From an uncultured Clostridia bacterium (GTDB lineage Bacteria; Bacillota; Clostridia; Oscillospirales; CAG-272): a stretch of 12,634 nt of DNA. The position numbers and the translations under genes were made by a program. The notes below the pieces were generated by a model. That model made no database searches and was not told the origin of the DNA. It saw only the letters and a list, made by a program, of their open reading frames with translations. Location: NCBI GenBank assembly GCA_945949385.1, contig CAMFEL010000053.1:1-12634 (forward strand). The letters are read 5' to 3'. Positions 1-7,915 of the stretch are shown one piece after another; the stretch's first letter is position 1, and every line of letters begins with the position of its first letter.

Positions 1-112
1 TGGTATATGTCTGTTCCATATAATAATTCCCCTGCTGTTTCCAAGTGCCGTAAAACGGCGCCTGTATTCTCTTTATAACTGCATTATACTACATTTTTCG
101 GAGGCGGTCAAT

Positions 113-982
113 ATGAAAAAGGCATATATAAAAGATGAGGACGGCGGCTGGCTTAGAGTCGGCGGCACCGGCGGCTTCAGCGTTTTCCGCACTTTTGACT
201 GCGGTCAGTGCTTCCGTTTCGACCCCGCCATGAACCCCACCTTTGAAAACGAGGTGGAGGGCGTTGCCATGGGAAAATATGTCCGGTTTGCGGATTCGGG
301 TCAGGGGGATCTTATGATAAAGAGCTCCGCCTCGGATTTTGAAAGTATCTGGAGAAATTATCTTGATATGGATACGGATTACGCCGCCGCAGACAAGGTT
401 ATTGAAAACGCCGTGGGCGGCTCGGGCGGAGAGCATATGCGCCGCGCCGCCGAGGCGTCCCGGGGAATACATATACTGCGGCAGGAGAGATGGGAGGCAC
501 TATGCTCCTTTATTATCTCTCAGAACAACAACATTCCGCGCATAAAAAAGATAATCGGGCAGATGTGCCGCGCCTTTGGCGAGGAGATCGAGGGCGGATA
601 CGCTTTCCCCACGCCTCTCGCGCTGTGCGAGGCGGGAGAGGACGCGATATTTGATCTGAAGACAGGATTTCGGGCAAAATATATTTACGATGCGGCAAAA
701 AAGGTCGAGAGCGGGGAATTGGATCTTGAAAAGGTTGCCTTGGCCGGAACCTATGAGGAAGCGGCGCAAATGCTGTGCGGTGTGAGCGGCGTGGGACCGA
801 AAGTCGCTGCCTGCACCCTGCTGTTCGGCTTCGCCCGGCTTGACGCTTTTCCCGTGGATGTATGGATAAAGCGCGTTATTTCACGGCGTTTTCCCGATGG
901 GCTTGACCCCGCGGCTTTCGGCAAATGGGCGGGACTTGCCCAGCAATATCTGTTCTATTACGAGAGATACATTGGCGATTGA
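113..982 (+). CDS. ogg: 8-oxoguanine DNA glycosylase, OGG1-type HhH-GPD family
   Basis: Predicted 289-aa bifunctional DNA glycosylase/AP lyase that removes 8-oxoguanine in base-excision repair. Visible in the sequence: an OGG N-domain signature DCGQCFRF (residues 29-36), the helix motif SQNNN (136-140, matching SNNN of human OGG1), a helix-hairpin-helix GVSGVGPKVA (223-232) whose Lys230 aligns with the Schiff-base lysine, and PVDVW (247-251) whose Asp249 aligns with the catalytic aspartate. No C-terminal iron-sulfur cysteine cluster is present, which argues against EndoIII/MutY. The AQQYLFYYERY end is typical of bacterial OGG proteins. The length suits a full-length protein. Start chosen for the GGAGGCGG ribosome site at 100-107, 5 bases before ATG. 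It appears monocistronic: the next gene has its own promoter overlapping this stop codon. Family assignment is firm; the exact lesion preference is inferred. Confidence 0.93.
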   Translation: MKKAYIKDEDGGWLRVGGTGGFSVFRTFDCGQCFRFDPAMNPTFENEVEGVAMGKYVRFADSGQGDLMIKSSASDFESIWRNYLDMDTDYAAADKVIENAVGGSGGEHMRRAAEASRGIHILRQERWEALCSFIISQNNNIPRIKKIIGQMCRAFGEEIEGGYAFPTPLALCEAGEDAIFDLKTGFRAKYIYDAAKKVESGELDLEKVALAGTYEEAAQMLCGVSGVGPKVAACTLLFGFARLDAFPVDVWIKRVISRRFPDGLDPAAFGKWAGLAQQYLFYYERYIGD

Positions 983-1007
983 CAAAACACCGCTGCCGCG
1001 GTATAAT
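979..1007 (+). promoter_or_regulatory. Perfect-consensus sigma-A promoter for the repeat-protein gene pair
   Basis: TTGACA (979-984) and TATAAT (1002-1007) are separated by exactly 17 bases, a 12/12 match to the vegetative consensus. The -35 box overlaps the TGA stop (980-982) of the upstream glycosylase gene. Transcription would begin near 1014, about 55 bases before the ATG at 1069, which also rules out the longer upstream in-frame start at 925 for that gene. Confidence 0.88.
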
Positions 1008-1068
1008 CGTTAAAGAGACAATGCGGCGCTTCTCGGCGTATTTTATAAAACCGGAGGAATCGGAAACT

Positions 1069-1662
1069 ATGAGTCTTAATAATCAGAAAATACTGATAAT
1101 AGCAGCTTCCGTCATTCTTGTTCTGGCGCTTGCCGCCACGGCTGTGCTTGTGATGACGGAATGCGGCGTATTCGATAAAGAAGAAATAACCGAGGGCGGG
1201 GACGGCGTCGTTCATGAGCCGGAGGAGATCGTTTACGATGACGACGGAAATATCAAAAGCCGCATTTATTATGAAAATAACGAATACAGCGGAAGAACGG
1301 ACTATTACTCCAAGGACAAGACCGATTACGTCATGACCTACGACCGCGACGGTAACGAGATCGCCAGCCGCAAAACGGAGCATAATGCCATGGGCAGCGT
1401 GACCTTTGATCAGAAGCGCGAAAACGGCGAGATAACCGAGATAAAGGAATATACCTATTACGAAGACATGACTACGGTGAAAAAGATCGTTACAAAAACA
1501 TACGACGGGGGCAGCAACGAAACTGCCGAAAAGCTGTATTATTCGGAGTCCGGCAGCGTTACCAGACGTAGCGAGTTCTACAACGGCGAGCTGACACGCG
1601 AGGTTTATTATGACGTGGCGGGAAATGAAGTTGAGGCTCCGGCGGAGAGTACGGATGATTAA
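1069..1662 (+). CDS. Membrane-anchored YD/MORN2-like repeat protein, function unknown
   Basis: Predicted 197-aa protein with a short cytoplasmic N-terminus, one hydrophobic segment (about residues 7-29) and an extracytoplasmic acidic, Tyr-rich region. The cysteine after the membrane segment (C32) does not follow a lipobox, so a transmembrane anchor is more likely than lipidation. The exported part has degenerate units of the form Y-D-x-D-G-x-I followed by charged beta-strand-like stretches (YDDDGNI 56-62, YDRDGNEI 91-98, YYSESGSV 157-164, YYDVAGNEV 180-188). These resemble YD/RHS or YwqK-type MORN2 repeats. Start chosen for GGAGGA at 1053-1058 and because the promoter at 979-1007 lies downstream of the longer start. 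It overlaps the next gene by 8 bases, so the two are probably translationally coupled and functionally linked. No enzymatic motif seen. Confidence 0.8.
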   Translation: MSLNNQKILIIAASVILVLALAATAVLVMTECGVFDKEEITEGGDGVVHEPEEIVYDDDGNIKSRIYYENNEYSGRTDYYSKDKTDYVMTYDRDGNEIASRKTEHNAMGSVTFDQKRENGEITEIKEYTYYEDMTTVKKIVTKTYDGGSNETAEKLYYSESGSVTRRSEFYNGELTREVYYDVAGNEVEAPAESTDD

Positions 1663-2500
1663 AAAAACTGCCTTTATTTCAGTGCTTTTGCTGCTTTGCG
1701 TACTGCTTGCGGGCTGCGGCTCAAAGGCGGACGGAGAGACTGCCGAAACATACGCCGACGGGGTACACTATGAATACTCCAAGGGCGGTAACAGCCGACG
1801 CATCACCTCCCGCGGAGTCTGGAAAGACGGAGAGCTTACGGAAAACTGCGTTTATGACTACTGGGAAACCGGCAAGCTCAAGTCTATCACAAACTACTCA
1901 GGCGACACAAAAACGGAAGAATGGTACTACTCGTACGCTGAAAACGGCACCCTTTTCAGAATGATCCGCATTTTTACCGAGGACGGACAGGAGTGCAGGG
2001 ACGATTATACCTACAACGAAAACGGAAGGATCGACTCCGTTAAGTATTACAGCAAAGACACCGAGATAGGCGGGATAAGGTACACCTACAACGAGAACGC
2101 AGTCGAGACAAAAGAGGAGCAGTATGACCGCAACGGCGATGTGATTGCATACACCGAGTATGAATTTGACGGCGAAAATGTCATAGGCGCCAAAAGCTAT
2201 CAGTACGGCAGCCTTTCTTCTTACTGGGAGTACAGCTACAACGACGGCGGAAAGCTGTCCGAGGTGCGCTTCTATAACTATAAAGGGGAACTGAATGCAA
2301 AAGAGGAGCATATATATGACGCCTCCGGCAGACAGACCAAAGTCAACAGCTATGACAGCGACGGCAAGCTGTACGGCTATACCGAATCCCTTTATGACGA
2401 TAACGGATTTAACTACCGCGATATATACTATGAAAACGGCAAACCGAAGTATTGCTGGGACTATACGGAGGATGGCGCGGCGGTTTACAGCGAATACTGA
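1655..2500 (+). CDS. YD/MORN2-like repeat lipoprotein, function unknown
   Basis: Predicted 281-aa lipoprotein. The signal peptide is basic (MIKK) then hydrophobic, ending in lipobox L-A-G-C with lipidated Cys21. The mature part is almost wholly made of about twelve short units with a Y-x-[YF/D]-x-[DE/N]-x-G-x-[LIV] pattern, for example at residues 67, 92, 118, 143, 157, 169, 193, 207, 221, 233, 247 and 258, spaced roughly 10-26 residues. That implies a beta-rich repeat like YD/RHS or YwqK/MORN2 proteins. Start chosen at 1655 because it gives a proper signal peptide and has GGAGAG at 1644-1649; the longer in-frame start at 1610 lies deep in the previous gene. The 8-base overlap with the upstream repeat protein suggests one operon and a shared surface role. 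No catalytic motif and no toxin domain were found. Confidence 0.85.
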   Translation: MIKKTAFISVLLLLCVLLAGCGSKADGETAETYADGVHYEYSKGGNSRRITSRGVWKDGELTENCVYDYWETGKLKSITNYSGDTKTEEWYYSYAENGTLFRMIRIFTEDGQECRDDYTYNENGRIDSVKYYSKDTEIGGIRYTYNENAVETKEEQYDRNGDVIAYTEYEFDGENVIGAKSYQYGSLSSYWEYSYNDGGKLSEVRFYNYKGELNAKEEHIYDASGRQTKVNSYDSDGKLYGYTESLYDDNGFNYRDIYYENGKPKYCWDYTEDGAAVYSEY

Positions 2501-2530
2501 CGCAAAACGGGCAAATATAAACAAATATAC

Positions 2531-2559
2531 TTGATTTTTTGCCTTCGCGGCGCTACAAT
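2531..2559 (+). promoter_or_regulatory. Sigma-A promoter of the phosphofructokinase gene
   Basis: TTGATT (2531-2536) and TACAAT (2554-2559) with a 17-base spacer, each one or two bases from consensus, followed by an AT-rich leader. The ribosome site GGGAGA (2589-2594) lies 8 bases before the ATG at 2603. No terminator hairpin separates it from the lipoprotein gene ending at 2500, so some read-through is possible. Confidence 0.75.
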
Positions 2560-2602
2560 ATAAAATATAAAAAGAAAATTTTTTATTCGGGAGATATACA
2601 TT

Positions 2603-3670
2603 ATGGCAACAAAATTCAGAAGGATCGGTGTGCTCACCTCGGGCGGCGACGCACCGGGCATGAATAACGCTATCCGCGCTATTACAAGAGCAGCCCTTTC
2701 AAACGGCGTCGAGGTTATCGGCATAAACGGCGGTTACAGCGGTCTTGTAAACGACAATGTAAGACAGCTTTCCGCAAGAGATGTGTCCAACATCGTTACC
2801 CGCGGCGGCACCATTCTTTATTCCGACAGATGTCTTGAGTTCAAGACGGAGGAGGGAATGGCAAAGGCTATCGCCACCTGCAAGAAGTACAACATTGACG
2901 GCATTATCGCCTGCGGCGGCGACGGCACCTTCCGCGGCGCTACCGATTTGTCCAACAGAGGCATACCCACTATCGGTATTCCCTGTACCATAGATAACGA
3001 TATTACCTCCACCGACTATGCCATCGGCTATGACACCGCTATGAACACGGTGGTTGAGATGGTAGACAGGCTGCGCGACACCTGCGAGAGCCATGCGCGC
3101 TGCAATGTAGTTGAGGTCATGGGCAACCACGCGGGCGGAATCGCAATACAGACCGCTATCGCCTGCGGCGCGGTTGACTGCGTTATCTCCGAAGCGCCCT
3201 TTGACGAGGAAGCAATGTATGAGAAGATGAGACGGCTGAAGGCTGACGGTAAGCGCGGATTTATAGTAATCGTTTCCGAGCTTATACCCGGCTATGCCGA
3301 TCCCGCATTTGCCAAGAAGATACAGGAAAAGACAGGTATCGAGACCAAGTTTGCACGCCTTGCTCATGTAGTGCGCGGCGGCAACCCCACTCTGCGCGAC
3401 AGAGTTGTGGGCGCAAGAATGGGCTCCATGGCGGTTGCGGAGCTTCTGGCAGGCAAGTCCAATGTGGTTATCTGCGAGCAGGAGAACGAGACCGTAGCTG
3501 TTGACATCAATTTTGCTCAGACAGCGGACAGACTTTATAAGGGCAAGGCTGATGAAAGCGAGCTTGAGAAGTATTCAAAAGAAGAGCAGTCAGGAATTCT
3601 CAGACTTTGCGAGAAGAAGCGCCGGTATTTCAAGGATATGACCGCGTTGCTCAGCGAAATAAGCGGCTGA
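2603..3670 (+). CDS. pfkA: ATP-dependent 6-phosphofructokinase
   Basis: Predicted 355-aa cytoplasmic enzyme phosphorylating fructose 6-phosphate to fructose 1,6-bisphosphate, the committed step of glycolysis. Motifs: SGGDAPGMN (13-21), nucleotide-site GGDGT (105-109), catalytic TIDND with Asp131 as base (129-133), substrate arginines in ESHAR (Arg166) and HVVRGG (Arg258), MGNHAGG (173-179) and DR (266-267). Gly108 at the position where PPi-dependent enzymes have Asp points to ATP use. Two deviations from E. coli PfkA are visible: Cys128 replaces Gly124 (PCTIDND), and Asn175 replaces the Arg of MGR. It is about 35 residues longer than E. coli PfkA, with a charged C-terminal extension. It has its own promoter and terminator, so is probably monocistronic. 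Family certain; phosphoryl donor likely ATP but not proven. Confidence 0.95.
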   Translation: MATKFRRIGVLTSGGDAPGMNNAIRAITRAALSNGVEVIGINGGYSGLVNDNVRQLSARDVSNIVTRGGTILYSDRCLEFKTEEGMAKAIATCKKYNIDGIIACGGDGTFRGATDLSNRGIPTIGIPCTIDNDITSTDYAIGYDTAMNTVVEMVDRLRDTCESHARCNVVEVMGNHAGGIAIQTAIACGAVDCVISEAPFDEEAMYEKMRRLKADGKRGFIVIVSELIPGYADPAFAKKIQEKTGIETKFARLAHVVRGGNPTLRDRVVGARMGSMAVAELLAGKSNVVICEQENETVAVDINFAQTADRLYKGKADESELEKYSKEEQSGILRLCEKKRRYFKDMTALLSEISG

Positions 3671-3689
3671 CGGAAAACAGGATAATATA

Positions 3690-3725
3690 AAAGGGCTGAA
3701 ACGGAATTTTCCGTTTCAGCCCTTT
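3690..3725. terminator. Bidirectional terminator between pfkA and clpC
   Basis: A near-perfect hairpin: 15-bp arms AAAGGGCTGAAACGG (3690-3704) and CCGTTTCAGCCCTTT (3711-3725) around a 6-base centre. It sits between two convergent genes, 20 bases after the pfkA stop and 25 bases before the clpC stop. Read on the minus strand the stem is followed by TTTTATATTATC, a good U-tract, so it should end the heat-shock operon transcript. On the plus strand the following TTTGGCGTTT is a weaker U-tract for pfkA. Confidence 0.85.
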
Positions 3726-3749
3726 GGCGTTTCAGCTTTTTGAAAAAGC

Positions 3750-6206
3750 TTATTCGGCTTTTGCCGCGTCTGCTTTTTCGTATACGATACTGCCGTCGCG
3801 AAGCTCTGCAGCCACGGTGTCTCCCTCTCCGATACGACCGGACAGTATTTCCTCGGAGAGTCCGTCCTCCACGCGGCGGACGATAGCCCGTCTCAGGGGT
3901 CTTGCACCGTAAACTGGGTCAAAGCCCTCTTTTGCAAGGAGAGAGGTGACCTCGTCGCTGAAGCTTACGGTAATGCCGCGCCGGGAAATACGGTCTTTTA
4001 CCTCGTCAAGCATAAGGGAAGCGATTTTTTTAATATCGTCGTCGCTCAGCTTGTTGAACACGATTATATCGTCCACACGGTTGAGAAACTCCGGACGGAA
4101 GGTCTCTTTCAGCGCGTCCATAACATTCTGCTTCATCTTTTCCTCGTCGGCAGCCTTGCTGCTTTCGGCAGAAAAGCCCAGACGCTTCGGCTCCAGTATG
4201 GAGGAGGCGCCGACATTTGAGGTCATAATGATTATGCAGTTCTTAAAGTCAACGCGCCGTCCCTGTGCGTCGGTAAGAATACCGTCGTCCAGTATCTGCA
4301 GGAGAATGTTGAACACATCCGGATGAGCCTTTTCTATCTCGTCGAAAAGTACTACGGAGTAAGGATGGCGTCTGATCTTTTCCGTAAGCTGACCGCCTTC
4401 CTCATAGCCCACATATCCCGGAGGGGATCCGATAAGCTTTGATACGGAGTGCTTTTCCATATATTCGGACATATCCACCCTTATCATGGCGTCGGCACTG
4501 CCGAACATTACATCGGCTAGCACCTTTGAAAGCTCGGTCTTGCCCACTCCCGTGGGGCCAAGGAAGATAAAGGAGCCTACGGGTCTTTTGGGGTCTTTAA
4601 GCCCCGTGCGTCCGCGGCGGATAGCTTTTGCCACGGCATCCACTGCCTCGTCCTGCCCGATGACTTTTTCTTTAAGGATCTTGTCAAGATTCAGAAGCCT
4701 TTGGCTTTCCTCTGCCGCCAGCTTTTTGACCGGAATGCCCGTCCATGCGGTTACAATGTCCTCAATATCTTCGGCGCGCACCACAGTTTCTCCCTTATCG
4801 GGGGAAGACGCCTTTGCGTTCTTTATCTGCTCCTGAAGCTCTTTTTCCGTGTCTCTTACGGAGGCCGCTTTCTCGTAATCCTCCCCAAGAATTGCCTCTT
4901 CCTTTTCGGCACGGACATTTTTCAGCTTTTCTTCAAGCGCTTTTACCTCGTCGGAGGGGGTGTAGCCCTGAATGTGCAGCTTTGACGCCGCTTCGTCCAC
5001 AAGGTCTATGGCCTTATCGGGCAGAAAACGGTCGCCTATATACCTTACGGAAAGCGCCACTGCCGCCTCTATTGCCTCGTCGGAGATCTTCAGCTTGTGA
5101 TGAGCTTCGTATTTGTCTCTCAGACCGTACAGTATCTGAACTGCCTCCTCGGGGGTAGGCTCACCCACCATTACGGACTGGAAACGGCGCTCAAGGGCGG
5201 CGTCCTTTTCTATATATTTGCGGTATTCCTCAATAGTGGTGGCGCCGATAAGCTGCATGGTACCGCGGGCAAGGGCAGGCTTTATAATATTGGCTGCGTC
5301 AACGGCGCCCTCGGCTCCGCCCGCTCCGATTATGGTGTGAATTTCGTCAACGAACAGGATTATGCGGGGGTTCTTTGCAACCTCCTCCATAACTCCTTTC
5401 ATTCTTTCCTCAAATTCGCCGCGGTACTTGGCGCCCGCTATCATTGAGGATATATCAAGGGTGACTATGGTGCTGTCGCGCAGATTTTCCGGAACGGTGC
5501 CGTCGGCTATACGCTGTGCAAGTCCCTCGACAACGGCGGTTTTGCCAACGCCCGGCTCGCCTATGAGACAGGGATTGTTTTTGGTGCGCCTTGACAGTAT
5601 CTGCACTACACGCTCCGTTTCTTTTTCTCTGCCGATTATGGGGTCTATCCTGCCGTCCTTTGCGGCGCGCACAAGATCGGTGCCGTACTTTGACAGAGTG
5701 GGACAGCCGGCGATATTTTCGTTTCTTTCCTTGCCGGAGGATTTGGAGGCGGCGGGATCGTCCGGGTTTTTCATGCCTCCGAAATATTCGGAAAGGTCGC
5801 TGCGTATTTCGGCGGCGGAGGCGTTCTGAGCCCGCAGCATTTTATTGGCAAAGCAATCCTCCTCGCTGACAATTGCCAGCAGCAGGTGTTCCGTGCCAAT
5901 ATAGTTATGACCGAGACGGGCGGAGGCGTAGGCGCTTTCTTCAATGATCTTCTTTGTCATAGGGGTCATATCCGCGCCCGACACATCGGAGGGAGCTCCC
6001 ACTCCTACCGAGGAGGAAATAAGCTCTCTCGTGGTATCGGCGTCAACGCCGCGGTCGGAAAGTATTCGGTAAGCAATGGAATCGGTCACGGACAGAAGTC
6101 CCAGAAGCAGGTGCTCCGTACCTACATAGGTGTGACCAAGTTCCCTTGCTTCCTCAAGCGCATTGTTAAGCGCAATTTTAGCTTTTTCGGTAAATCTCTG
6201 GTTCAT
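3750..6206 (-). CDS. clpC: ClpC, AAA+ unfoldase of the ClpCP protease
   Basis: Predicted 818-aa Hsp100 ATPase that unfolds proteins and feeds them to ClpP; the family also carries arginine-phosphorylated substrates. Domains: double Clp-N repeat (about 1-145, with paired GHTYVGTEHLLLGLL and GHNYIGTEHLLLAIV), AAA1 with Walker A GEPGVGKT (216-223) and Walker B ILFVDEIH (283-290), a UVR coiled-coil middle domain (about 424-459), AAA2 with Walker A GPTGVGKT (550-557), Walker B VVLFDEIE (618-625) and FRPEFLNR (703-710). The LGF tripeptide (676-678) is the ClpP-docking loop, and the UVR motif separates it from ClpB. Ribosome site AAAGGAA at 6218-6224. Last gene of the ctsR operon, 60 bases after mcsB; regulated by CtsR from the promoter near 8442. 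No ClpP gene in the window. Confidence 0.97.
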   Translation of the reverse strand: MNQRFTEKAKIALNNALEEARELGHTYVGTEHLLLGLLSVTDSIAYRILSDRGVDADTTRELISSSVGVGAPSDVSGADMTPMTKKIIEESAYASARLGHNYIGTEHLLLAIVSEEDCFANKMLRAQNASAAEIRSDLSEYFGGMKNPDDPAASKSSGKERNENIAGCPTLSKYGTDLVRAAKDGRIDPIIGREKETERVVQILSRRTKNNPCLIGEPGVGKTAVVEGLAQRIADGTVPENLRDSTIVTLDISSMIAGAKYRGEFEERMKGVMEEVAKNPRIILFVDEIHTIIGAGGAEGAVDAANIIKPALARGTMQLIGATTIEEYRKYIEKDAALERRFQSVMVGEPTPEEAVQILYGLRDKYEAHHKLKISDEAIEAAVALSVRYIGDRFLPDKAIDLVDEAASKLHIQGYTPSDEVKALEEKLKNVRAEKEEAILGEDYEKAASVRDTEKELQEQIKNAKASSPDKGETVVRAEDIEDIVTAWTGIPVKKLAAEESQRLLNLDKILKEKVIGQDEAVDAVAKAIRRGRTGLKDPKRPVGSFIFLGPTGVGKTELSKVLADVMFGSADAMIRVDMSEYMEKHSVSKLIGSPPGYVGYEEGGQLTEKIRRHPYSVVLFDEIEKAHPDVFNILLQILDDGILTDAQGRRVDFKNCIIIMTSNVGASSILEPKRLGFSAESSKAADEEKMKQNVMDALKETFRPEFLNRVDDIIVFNKLSDDDIKKIASLMLDEVKDRISRRGITVSFSDEVTSLLAKEGFDPVYGARPLRRAIVRRVEDGLSEEILSGRIGEGDTVAAELRDGSIVYEKADAAKAE

Positions 6207-6266
6207 AATATATACCGTTCCTTTCGTATGGAATAAGCTTGGAGTCTGCGCCCACGGCGCGCCACA

Positions 6267-7271
6267 TTATTTAACGGCGCGTACCTTTTCGGCGCGCAGA
6301 CGGTCCCGCTCGGCGGGGCTGAGCTCCTTGCCCGCCTGTGCCGACAGGGTTGCGGGAAGTGTATCTATAAGCAGAGAGTCAAGCTGTACAAGTGTCATAT
6401 CTGTAATGTATCCAAGGCAAATGCCCAGACGAACATCGGAATACAGACGGTACATTTCCTCGCTGTTAAGCGCATAGGCGTATTTCATGGTGCCGTATGC
6501 TCTCATTATACGATCCCTGAGAACTTCGCCGCTTCTTTTATCAAGCTCGTTGCGGAGCCTCTGCTCCGTTTCGGCGATCTTTGCGGTGGTCTCTTTCAGG
6601 TTATCGAGAATTTCCTCCTCCGTCATACCCAGAGAAGTGCAGTTGGAGAACTGGTACAGGCTGCCCTTTGCTGTGCTGCCTTCGCCGGTCACGCCTCTGA
6701 CGGTAAGTCCGAGGGCTGAAAGCTGATGACTCAGTCCTCGGATCCGTCCCGTAAGTGTAAGGGCGGGCAGAAACATCATAACGGAGGCTCTCATACCGGT
6801 GCCCAGGTTTGTGGGGCAATGGGTAAGATAGCCGAGAGTGTCGTCATATGCTATCTTTTCAGCCGCGTCTATTTTGTCATCCGCCTCGCAGCACGCCTTG
6901 TATGCGCCGTCCAGATCAAGCCCGGCTCTGATGGACTGTATGCGCAGGTGATCCTCCTCGCATATCATTACCACTATGCCCTTACTTTGATTTTCTACAA
7001 TTGCAGAAGGTGTCTTCTTCTCAGCCATTTCGGGGCTTACAAGGTGCTTGTCCACCATAGAATATTTCTGATTTTCGTCAAGTGCAGAAAAATCCGTAAA
7101 GGTATATTCGGGATCGCTGCAAAGATCCTTTTTGACTCTTTCGATTATTTCCGAGGCTCCCGTTTTGTCAAGACGGGGCTCAAAAGGGTAGTCGGCAAAG
7201 TTCCTTGCCAGACGTACTCTTGAGGAAACATAAACGCCTCTCTCGGCGTTATTATCTTCATACCAATACAT
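6267..7271 (-). CDS. mcsB: McsB, protein-arginine kinase
   Basis: Predicted 334-aa ATP:guanido phosphotransferase family enzyme that phosphorylates protein arginines, inactivating CtsR and marking proteins for ClpCP. Motifs: SSRVRLARN (16-24), acidic substrate-site CEEDHLRIQ (104-112), the family signature CPTNLGTGMRASV (152-164), GEGSTAKGSLYQFSN (196-210) and DVRLGICLGYITDMT (279-293). The C-terminal ERDRLRA contains the RDxxRA phosphoarginine-binding motif (322-327), so allosteric control should be intact although the protein is somewhat shorter than Bacillus subtilis McsB (about 363 aa, from memory). Ribosome site GGAGGA at 7279-7284, 7 bases before ATG. Third gene of the operon, 39 bases after mcsA, its expected activator. 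Confidence 0.96.
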   Translation of the reverse strand: MYWYEDNNAERGVYVSSRVRLARNFADYPFEPRLDKTGASEIIERVKKDLCSDPEYTFTDFSALDENQKYSMVDKHLVSPEMAEKKTPSAIVENQSKGIVVMICEEDHLRIQSIRAGLDLDGAYKACCEADDKIDAAEKIAYDDTLGYLTHCPTNLGTGMRASVMMFLPALTLTGRIRGLSHQLSALGLTVRGVTGEGSTAKGSLYQFSNCTSLGMTEEEILDNLKETTAKIAETEQRLRNELDKRSGEVLRDRIMRAYGTMKYAYALNSEEMYRLYSDVRLGICLGYITDMTLVQLDSLLIDTLPATLSAQAGKELSPAERDRLRAEKVRAVK

Positions 7272-7310
7272 AACCGTATCCTCCGTTCTTCAAATATTCG
7301 AAGCTTTGCT

Positions 7311-7853
7311 TTACTGCGCACGCAGGTCGCGTATCTTGTCGCGGAGCACTGCGGCGTCTTCGTATTTTTCCTCGCTTACAGCCTTTTTAAGCTGCTTTTC
7401 AAGGCAGGCAAGCTCGTTTTCGCGCATCTTTTTGGCTCTCTGCTTTGAGGGCGCTCTGCCGCGGTGCGTTGCGGAGCCGTGCAGACGTCCCAGAGTAGGT
7501 GCAAGCTCTTCTCTGAACACGGAGTAGCAAACGGGACAACCCGCCTTGCCCTCGCTGCAAAGCTCGTCGAAGGTTGCTCCGCAAAGGGTACATTTCTTTG
7601 CGCTATGCTTTGTTTTTTCGGGAAGCGCGTCACTGAACAGGCTGCCCAGAAGTCCGCCGCCGAAAATGTCGGGTATGTCAAAGTTAAACATATTTGACAT
7701 ATCGGGCATTTCTAACATATTGAACAGGGAACCGTTTTTCTTTTCAAGCTCCGCCGCGCAGTCGGGGCAGAGTGCGTACTTTGTTTCCTTGCCGTTTACC
7801 ACTTCGCGGTAAAATACGGTTGCTTCGTTTTTCTTACAGTTGGTGCATTTCAT
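7311..7853 (-). CDS. mcsA: McsA, zinc-binding activator of McsB
   Basis: Predicted 180-aa protein with two zinc modules and a UVR motif, known in the family to bind and activate the arginine kinase McsB and to tune CtsR and ClpC activity. Visible: CxxC pairs at C3/C6 and C29/C32, second set C88/C91 and C106/C109, a Met/Phe/Gly-rich linker (about 41-75) between them, and a UVR helix pair (about 147-180) like that in ClpC. Start chosen at 7853 because the first zinc cysteine pair follows directly and AAAGGAAG lies at 7863-7870; the longer frame running up to 8066 overlaps ctsR and gives a low-complexity basic extension. The gene lies 62 bases after ctsR and 39 bases before mcsB. Confidence 0.94.
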   Translation of the reverse strand: MKCTNCKKNEATVFYREVVNGKETKYALCPDCAAELEKKNGSLFNMLEMPDMSNMFNFDIPDIFGGGLLGSLFSDALPEKTKHSAKKCTLCGATFDELCSEGKAGCPVCYSVFREELAPTLGRLHGSATHRGRAPSKQRAKKMRENELACLEKQLKKAVSEEKYEDAAVLRDKIRDLRAQ

Positions 7854-7915
7854 AGTTATATACTTCCTTTCTCGGTTATTGTCATGTTTTTGTTTTGCAG
7901 GTTTCTTATGATATG

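Noticed and set aside
85..90. TATACT as the -10 box of an ogg promoter
   Set aside because: It is well placed upstream of the ribosome site, but no acceptable -35 hexamer lies 16-18 bases before it. The first 112 bases show only this, a weak GCCGT-AAA-ACGGC hairpin (47-59) and a TATATG/CATATA inverted repeat (4-22), none of which can be assigned a role.
925..1068. N-terminal extension of the first repeat protein from the in-frame ATG at 925
   Set aside because: It would overlap the glycosylase gene, lies upstream of the perfect promoter at 979-1007, and adds a non-membrane segment before a normal anchor; GGAGGA before 1069 supports the shorter form.
1655..2500. RHS/polymorphic toxin with YD repeats
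   Set aside because: The repeats are YD-like, but the protein is short, lipid-anchored, lacks the RHS core boundary motif and C-terminal toxin domain, and has no adjacent immunity gene.
4486..5869. Several plus-strand open frames opposite clpC
   Set aside because: They lack ribosome sites and recognisable domains and are shadows of the high-GC third positions of clpC, whose protein is fully accounted for.
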